Shown here piece by piece: positions 58,150 through 64,000 of a stretch of 64,000 nucleotides of DNA. Within the stretch, counting starts at the first letter, position 1. Each line of letters begins with the position of its first letter. This DNA is from Rhizophagus clarus (taxonomy: Eukaryota; Glomeromycota; Glomeromycetes; Glomerales; Glomeraceae). Below the pieces are notes generated by a model. The model made no database searches. It was not told the DNA's origin and saw nothing but the letters and a program-made list of their open reading frames with translations. The stretch is from the NCBI GenBank assembly GCA_015698045.1, contig BLAL01000065.1:1-64000 (forward strand), read 5' to 3'. The position numbers were made by a program, and so were the translations under genes.

Positions 58150-59127
58150 AAAATGTATTAATTAAACTGTATTACTATCGATTTGTCAACACAATACAAT
58201 TTTTATATTGAAAACAAGATATTGGTACAATATAGTTTCGACATTTGATAGATATTTTAATTTGAAAATAATATCCTTGCGATGTTGTCTCAGTGTTTGC
58301 ACAATATAATTTTGATATCGAGCAGACGTTTAATACTTAAAAACTATATTCTTGAGATATTAATTCGATATTGGTACAATGTAGTTTCGACATTGGGTAG
58401 ATATATTAAATTTGAAATAATGTTTCTGCGATGTTGTCTCAATGTTCGCACAATATAGGTTTGGTGTCGAGCAGATATTTTAATATTTGAAACAATATTC
58501 CTGAGGTGTTGATTTGATGTTGGTATGATGTAGTTATGACGTTGAGTAGATATTTTAAAAATTAAATAACATTTCTGCGATGTCATTTCAATGTTTGCAC
58601 AATATAGTTTTGATGTCGAGCAGATATCTTGAGGTGTTGATTTGATGTCGGTATGATGTCGTTACAATGTTGGGCAGGTATTTTAAAATTTAAATAAAAT
58701 TTCTGTGATGTTATCGTAACGTTTGAACAATATAGTTTTGATGTCGAGCAAATGCCTTAATATTTGAACACTATTCTTGAGGTGTTAATTTGATGTCAAT
58801 ATGATGTAGATTTGACATTGGGTAGGTATTTAAAATTTGAAACAATAGTTTTGAGATGTCGATTTGATGTTAGCACAATATAGTTTTGAGATCAAACTAA
58901 TATTTTTTAAACTTTTAATGATATCACTATGATGCCATTAATATATTGAATCGTGTGTCGATTTGATGTTGATTCAATGCCGTCACAAATCAACATCGAA
59001 TCAATATCGAATCAGCATATTTAAGTTCAAACTTAACTATGTCGATTCAATTTTCAATTACGATATCGTGAATATCTCGAATCGATATCGAATCGACGTC
59101 GCCTTAGAACCCCAAGTTTCTGTAAAG
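58150..59127. repeat. right subterminal array of copy B
   Basis: Loose ~120-bp units built from GATGTTGTCTCAATGTTCGC, ACAATATAGTTTTGATGTCG and TTGATGTTGGTATGATGTAG, changing outward into GATATCG and GAATCGATATCGAATCG words just before the TIR. It is the inverted-end counterpart of the 39.0-39.7 kb array. Confidence 0.85.
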
Positions 59128-59129
59128 TA

Positions 59130-60460
59130 TAGCTGAAGCAGTTGAATATTTGGACTCTCAGATGCAGAAAGAAGAGCTGAACGCAACTTTTATGGAATGG
59201 AAATATAAGTTAATAACATATCACCAGCCATTTGTAATGAATAATTTCTTTAGTGATATTAATGCTCTAATTAAAAAACATTTTTTCCCACATATTGTTG
59301 CAGAAATCCATAAACAAATGTGCGAATCTGTACTTTATAAATGTGAAAAGTTGTCTTTAGAGAACGCGAATAATTTTGATAATGATCAAATGGTAATGTA
59401 TGATACACATTTAATTATATCAATTGAAGGTCTTCTGACGAATAGGTTTCTTCAGGATAGTGGTTACGATTTAGATTAGAATAGAATTAACATTATGGTT
59501 AATGTCATGATTCGATTAATAAGATTCACATGATTTTTTTACATTTAGGATCAGGAAGACGAACTGGGATCTGATCAGAAGGAAGTCAACAACATTGAAG
59601 ACCATTATGACTATCGTCAGACATATTTAAAGGCATTGTTAAATTCAGTTTCAGGAAAATCAATTAAAGAAATCTGGCGAATCACTCCTTATATGATCCC
59701 AAGCTCATATTAGCATATCGTTACCTTTAAGGATGGTACACACATGTGTACATGTTTGTTGTTAGTCTCGCATAGGATAATATGTAGACATTATTTCAAG
59801 TTGATAGTTGAAAATTCAAATGCACTATTTCATTTATTATTAATGCCAACAAGATGGCTTCAAGATGATGCTTGGAATCACGTTGATACTATTTTTAACG
59901 AACCATTTATTGGAACATCATTCAAAAAACTAAAACAGATTCAAGACAATGATACAGTTCAACAAGCCAATTTTATTCCTATGCATTATGATAACATTCA
60001 AGAAGTTCAAATTAGAAATCGCGTACAGAAAAAAGTTGATTATGGCCGACTTATGGGTCATTTTAAGAAAGCAGTGGATTATTCTTTAGAAGATAATGAT
60101 CAACAAAGTTTGGATGATATTATTTTAGCTTATATTTCTAAAAAGCAAGCAAAACGGCAAGCTATGGCGCAATTGGAAACAAATATTTTAGAAGAACGTA
60201 GGAATTCAAACGTGATTGAATTATATGATGGATGCGTTTATGATATTGATAGTATTAAAGATCCAACAAGGCATAATTGTAAAGGTAGATCCACCACCAA
60301 ACGAATGAAAGGTCATAATGAAGAAAATAATAATGTGAGTACTAGTAAAGCACAAAAAGAAAATGTGTGAAATGATTGCGAAAATGTAAATAATGGGCGA
60401 AAGTGTGGCATATGTCATAAAATGGGGCATTATGCTCCTAGATGTCCTAATCGAAAATGA
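59130..60460 (+). pseudogene. FAR1-type MULE transposase, C-terminal half
   Basis: Continues the reading frame broken at 39,012: AEAVEYLDSQMQKEEL, NNFFSDINALIKKHFFPHIV and HKQMCESVLYKCEKLSLE. After a gap near 59,480-59,550 where an intron may have lost its donor come KSIKEIWRITPYMIPSSY and the SWIM finger TCLLLVSHRIICRHYF (C-x-C...C-x-H), followed by ALFHLLLMPTRWLQDDAW. It ends with a zinc knuckle CGICHKMGHYAPRC and TGA at 60458-60460. Internal stops: TAG 59711-59713 (CAG or similar expected) and TGA 60368-60370. SWIM and CCHC fingers at the C-terminus are usual for this MULE family. Confidence 0.88.
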
Positions 60461-61008
60461 TGGCTTTGATATTGATCAACTGGGATAACATTGTGGTTGA
60501 AAGAATGATGTAAAAGTTCAAAAGAAGAACCTGTTATTCAAATTGTAAGTGTATTAAGAGCATAGAAAGGAGTGATAATATGATGGAAAGATTATCAATA
60601 GATAATACTTTATTGATAGCTAATACAACTAATGTAACTTCATTATGTTCAATACAATTTAATAAAGTTATCATGGGTGTTTTGTACCAATTTTGGTCTA
60701 TTTCATGATTAATTTATGGTTTTTTAGGAACTTTGATTTTTGATACGAAACATCTGAATTTCGTCAGATCACGTGATATTACGCAAATTCAAAATTTAAA
60801 TTTTGATTTAATTTTGGCCAATAATTTTGGCAAAAATTTCAGGTCACGTGGGGATGCGTTATAATGCGGGGTGCGTTAAATAAATTCACTCAAAATTAAA
60901 AATTAAGAATAATAAACTTAAAATATAAAATAAAAATAAAAATAATACTATAAACCAATAAATAAATTTAAATTCTTTATAAAAATTAACCCCATTACTA
61001 TAACTTGA

Positions 61009-61324
61009 TTCTAGAGTATAGATGCCATCCAAATCCAAAATAATTTGGGATTCTGATAGCCCAAATGTACAAATCCAAATTATTTTACAAATTACATATA
61101 TAAATTTTATAATTTGTACATTTGGGATTTGGGAATTGTGAGGAACGGGTAGGCTTGGTTTCAATGATCTTTTGTATACTTTTCTATCTTTTTTCATTGA
61201 ATAAAAGCAATTCTTTTGACTAAAAAAAAAAAAAAAAAAAAAAGATTTGGGAATTATGGCAATCAAAATGTACAAATTAATTTGGGATTTATTTAAAATA
61301 ATTTGGGTGGCATCTATATTCTAG
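61009..61324. mobile_element. MITE with TCTAGA..TATAGATGCCA ends
   Basis: Left TCTAGAGTATAGATGCCATC and right TGGCATCTATATTCTAGA are inverted relatives. Inside them AATTTGGG and AATTTGTACATTT words are also inverted (61,046-61,150 against 61,250-61,310). The copy carries a 106-bp retroposed insert near its centre. Confidence 0.75.
61138..61243 (+). mobile_element. retroposed 3' end fragment with poly(A)
   Basis: Begins GTGAGGAACGGGTAGG, contains an AATAAA signal in TGAATAAAAGC, and ends in 22 A (61222-61243). It is flanked by the 12-bp direct repeat GATTTGGGAATT at 61126-61137 and 61244-61255. This is a 5'-truncated LINE or SINE-like insertion made by target-primed reverse transcription into the MITE. 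Its start resembles GAGGAACGGG words at 54,720 in copy B. Confidence 0.88.
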
Positions 61325-61379
61325 AGCATTACTTGTTAAAGAAACAATTTGAACTGAGATTTAATATGTACATTCAGTA

Positions 61380-64000
61380 GCTAAGAATCCACTTGAAAAG
61401 TTTTAATATACCCAAAAAATGCATTTTATGTCAGGAAAATCACAGCTATCTTATGATCTATCACAATATTATTCGTTAATGGAGATGATGTGAGTACCTA
61501 TAAAGGAGAATCATCATATACTATGCATTCTGCAAATTTGTTAAAAGGTGTCTGATTAGTGTCATACCTTTGATGTGCAGGTAATCTGTTATGACCGCTT
61601 ACAATTGTTGGCAGGTTAGATCAGTCCTGTTCATGTGTCAAATGTGATCCAGTGAAGCCAAGATGGAAATATCATATGGAAGCCCAATTCGCCTGGTTGG
61701 AGATACTGTTTCTTTTCTTCCATTTCACAGTAAGATTACATCGCGGGATCCAAATATGATATTTAAAAATTAGAATGAATCATAATTTAAAATTAGCCAT
61801 AATTTTCCTTATAACACTGATTAGAATACAGAGCTTATTTTGAAGTATCTTGATTCATTCGCTATTCGCTCTTACTAAAAGCGTTATTTGCCAGTATTAT
61901 CAAAATTCTGCTAATGTAGGCGTTATTCCTATGATCAAGTGTATATAGTATTATATTAGGTGATCCTCTCTTGAACTCTCGTTAAGACTTTGGGTGATGA
62001 TAATATGAAATTCTTTTGAAAGTTGTTTGTGAATTAGACCCCATTTATCCTCATAAGCCGTACAGATTATTAAATATGTCCATGTTTCTTTATCATGCTT
62101 ATATCCAGTGCATAAATAGTGATCATATAAAAGCAGTTTGCGTTAAGCTAAAACTATTTCTAAAGGGAGTGCTTTATGTATGAGTTTAATTAAAAAAACA
62201 TAATAATTAATTAATAGCGATAGAATGGTAATGAAAGCTCGTAAATTGATTAATTAACATCCACGTGATATGCCAGTCATAGGTAACTGAATTTAAGTGG
62301 TATTCTTCATAATTGTTGTTAAATAGTGACCATTTAGTAGCATCAAACATGTTAAAAACTTGGATAATAAAGTATCATAAGTTGGTTTCTATGGTGATAT
62401 CTTTAAATGAAAGAAAGAATCTAGTATTATGGTTAATAAAATCTATTCTATTATCAAAAAAATTAATCAGTACTATTTAAACCCTCTTTGGCTAATCTAT
62501 CAGCTATTTTATTCTCTTTATTCTCATCATGACTATTAATCTTCATTAATTCTAATTTCAAATGTTTCTCCTTATACACTATTTTGATTTTCATGATAAC
62601 TAAAGAATTAGGTTGCTTCATTCGTACATTAGTATGCGGATTGTCCCAATTTTTAATAGCTGATATAGTGCATTGGCTGTCTATATGTATTCTAACTTCA
62701 GTATCTTTAGGCATAACTAAAAGCACTAAAAATATAGTTACAAGTTCAGTCCTGGTGGATGAAGGCCAATATGCAACTTTGGCTAATACAGTGATAACAG
62801 TATTATTTTATAATTCTATGTATATTCTTGCTTTCATGTCGCTTATAATATTGTCAGCTACATAGTGAAATATAGTGTTATTAATAGGACTACTCTACTG
62901 TAATGATCCATCTGTATGAAAATTTAATATTTCATTTTTAGTTCTATTATTCTTAATCTTTTTGTTATATCTAATTAATGATTGTTTTAGTTGTTTATTT
63001 ATGATCTATTTTTACATAGGTAACTCTGATTCACAGTCACTAACAATTGCAATAGTGTTATTCCTTGTGCAATTTGTCTGATTCAGATCAATTACAGGTG
63101 CATTTATGGAGTAATTGAGCATCCAAAAGGGGGTTATTCATACCAACATTACTAGCCAAAATTTCCTTCTATTCTTTGTGAATAAGACAATCTTCTTTGG
63201 AGTTTTTAGCAATAGGAATTATGTAGATTTGATGTTTTAGGATATGTCAATCTGTCCTTGATGAATGTGTCTGTAATGTGACAACACTCATATCCTCAAA
63301 TATTGTGAATCTATGAGTGTAGCTGGTGTAATGATACAACATTCTTGTATTTGGTTTAAACCTCTAGTTTGTATTCATGTTTTATTGATCTTGCCAATGG
63401 TAAGCTTAATATTCTGTAAGATAGGAAAACCTATTACTAAATATTTCTTTACCCATCTATCTGATGGCAAAGATGGAAGTAAATGCCATAGTGTTTGTCA
63501 GAGTGAGAAAATGGAGCTGGGTGTTTCCTTAATCCTATGCCTTTGTGATTGTAGGATCTGATACAATGTAATATACCATTTGGTAGTATGCTCTTTAAGT
63601 AATTGATTCGCTAATAGTCTGTACAGATTCCAGCTGATAAGTCTGGCCAAGGGTAGAGAAATCTGTTCTAACCAAAATATCAGAAAACGTGTAGATTGTT
63701 TGAAAGTGAGAAAGTGATAAACTTTTCTAATATTCACAAAAATTTCAATCAAAGAAGTTCCTTTATACAGCAGTATCCACTCTTATTTATCAAAAGGATT
63801 CTGACGAAAGGTGATGTTTAACTGTCACCCTATAATTAGGACATGTAGGCTGAGGTTTAATTTCACTATAGATTTAAATAATAACAAAACATCTAACTTG
63901 TAAGTAAAGATGTTTGAAGGAATTGTATCAATAAGTTTTTTGGGATCAAGATCCTTGGAGAATCCTAAAATTTGTAACATAAGGAGGATCCTTTAGGAAT
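61380..64000 (-). pseudogene. LINE ORF2 relic with RNase H domain
   Basis: Reading the minus strand from the window's right edge, the shattered frames carry SRLISWNLYRLLANQLL-like and TKWYITLYQILQSQRHR sequence (region between reverse transcriptase and RNase H in LINE ORF2). Then come NFHTDGSLQ (about 62,895-62,925, first catalytic Asp of RNase H), IHIDSQCTISAIKNW and KINSHDENKENKIADRLAKE (62,463-62,700, the DSQ and the SH...N..AD.LA motifs). Many frameshifts and stops. The reverse transcriptase itself would lie to the right of the window. RNase H degrades the RNA strand during retrotransposition. An old relic, with no clear 3' end seen. Confidence 0.7.

Larger units (their letters stand above)
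39013..59127. mobile_element. giant Tnp2-like DNA transposon, copy B, nested in the MULE
   Basis: Termini CTTTACAGAAAC (39013) and GTTTCTGTAAAG (to 59127) are exact inverted 12-mers, each bordered by TA (39011-39012 and 59128-59129). Deleting the element and one TA joins codon ACT, then A|TA, then GCT in frame and gives SSSTIAEAVE, the sequence expected in FAR1-type transposases. So both borders and the TA duplication are supported independently. Inside are a helicase gene and a 539-aa gene (minus), a small gene (plus), the accessory gene (plus), the transposase (plus), and several satellites. Length is 20,115 bp, one of two related copies in this window. Confidence 0.93.
37107..60891. mobile_element. 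Mutator-like element (MULE) with 9-bp TSD, split by copy B
   Basis: The left TIR starts GAGAAAATTTATTTAACGCA and continues with CCCCTGCGTTATAACGCATC; the right end (60,848-60,891) is its inverted match, ending AATAAATTCACTC. The exact 9-bp TSD AAAATTAAA lies at 37098-37106 and 60892-60900; 9 bp is the Mutator hallmark. Without the nested giant element the MULE would be about 3.67 kb, normal for one carrying a FAR1-type transposase. It contains a single gene, in two halves. Confidence 0.95.

Noticed and set aside
10738..59127. Copies A and B as classical CACTA elements with CACTA ends
   Set aside because: The ends read CTTTACAG with TA borders, not CACTA with 3-bp TSDs, although the transposase is Tnp2-like; hence the cautious family name.

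Overview
The window is a strongly AT-rich stretch of a eukaryotic, intron-rich nuclear genome. Short GT-AG introns (about 60-110 nt), decayed FAR1-type MULE, BED-hAT, Tnp2-like and LINE families, and a mitochondrial uL14 gene close in form to yeast MRPL38 point to a fungus. The repeat families and AT content fit an arbuscular mycorrhizal fungus (Glomeromycotina) best; that assignment is inference. Very little is ordinary gene space. About 90% is mobile elements, many of them nested.

Layout. 0.5-4.3 kb holds the only host-like genes: a decayed malonyl-CoA decarboxylase gene (minus), an intact uL14m gene (plus), and an unidentified C-terminal exon (minus). 4.8-6.7 kb is a full-length ORF1-type retroposon with a 19-bp target duplication. 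7.0-10.3 kb is an old ~150-bp satellite cut up by three TIR elements and a solo LTR. 10,738-23,916 is giant element A. 23,973-28,250 is a TIR-bounded element carrying an intron-like tandem array and a long polypyrimidine tract. 29.5-31.0 kb is a second ORF1 relic. 33,369-36,815 is a complete but dead hAT element with an exact 8-bp TSD. 37,107-60,891 is a MULE with a 9-bp TSD whose transposase gene is split by giant element B (39,013-59,127). 61-64 kb holds a MITE with a retroposed insert and a LINE ORF2/RNase H relic.

Main discovery. A (13.2 kb) and B (20.1 kb) are two members of one family of giant DNA transposons. Both end in CTTTACAGAAAC-type inverted termini flanked by TA. Both have 0.6-1 kb of GATATC-rich subterminal repeats. 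Both encode the same pair of proteins: a ~1,090-aa Tnp2-like (CACTA/Plavaka-type) transposase with an acidic N-terminal part and a BAH-like C-terminal part, and a ~330-aa accessory protein of unknown function. Removing B with one TA rejoins the MULE transposase reading frame exactly, which fixes its borders. The two copies differ in cargo. A carries a trihelix/SANT-like gene and a leucine-zipper gene. B carries a Rad5/HLTF-like helicase with a RING domain, a 539-aa RG-tailed protein and several satellites. Both transposases now carry stops or frameshifts.
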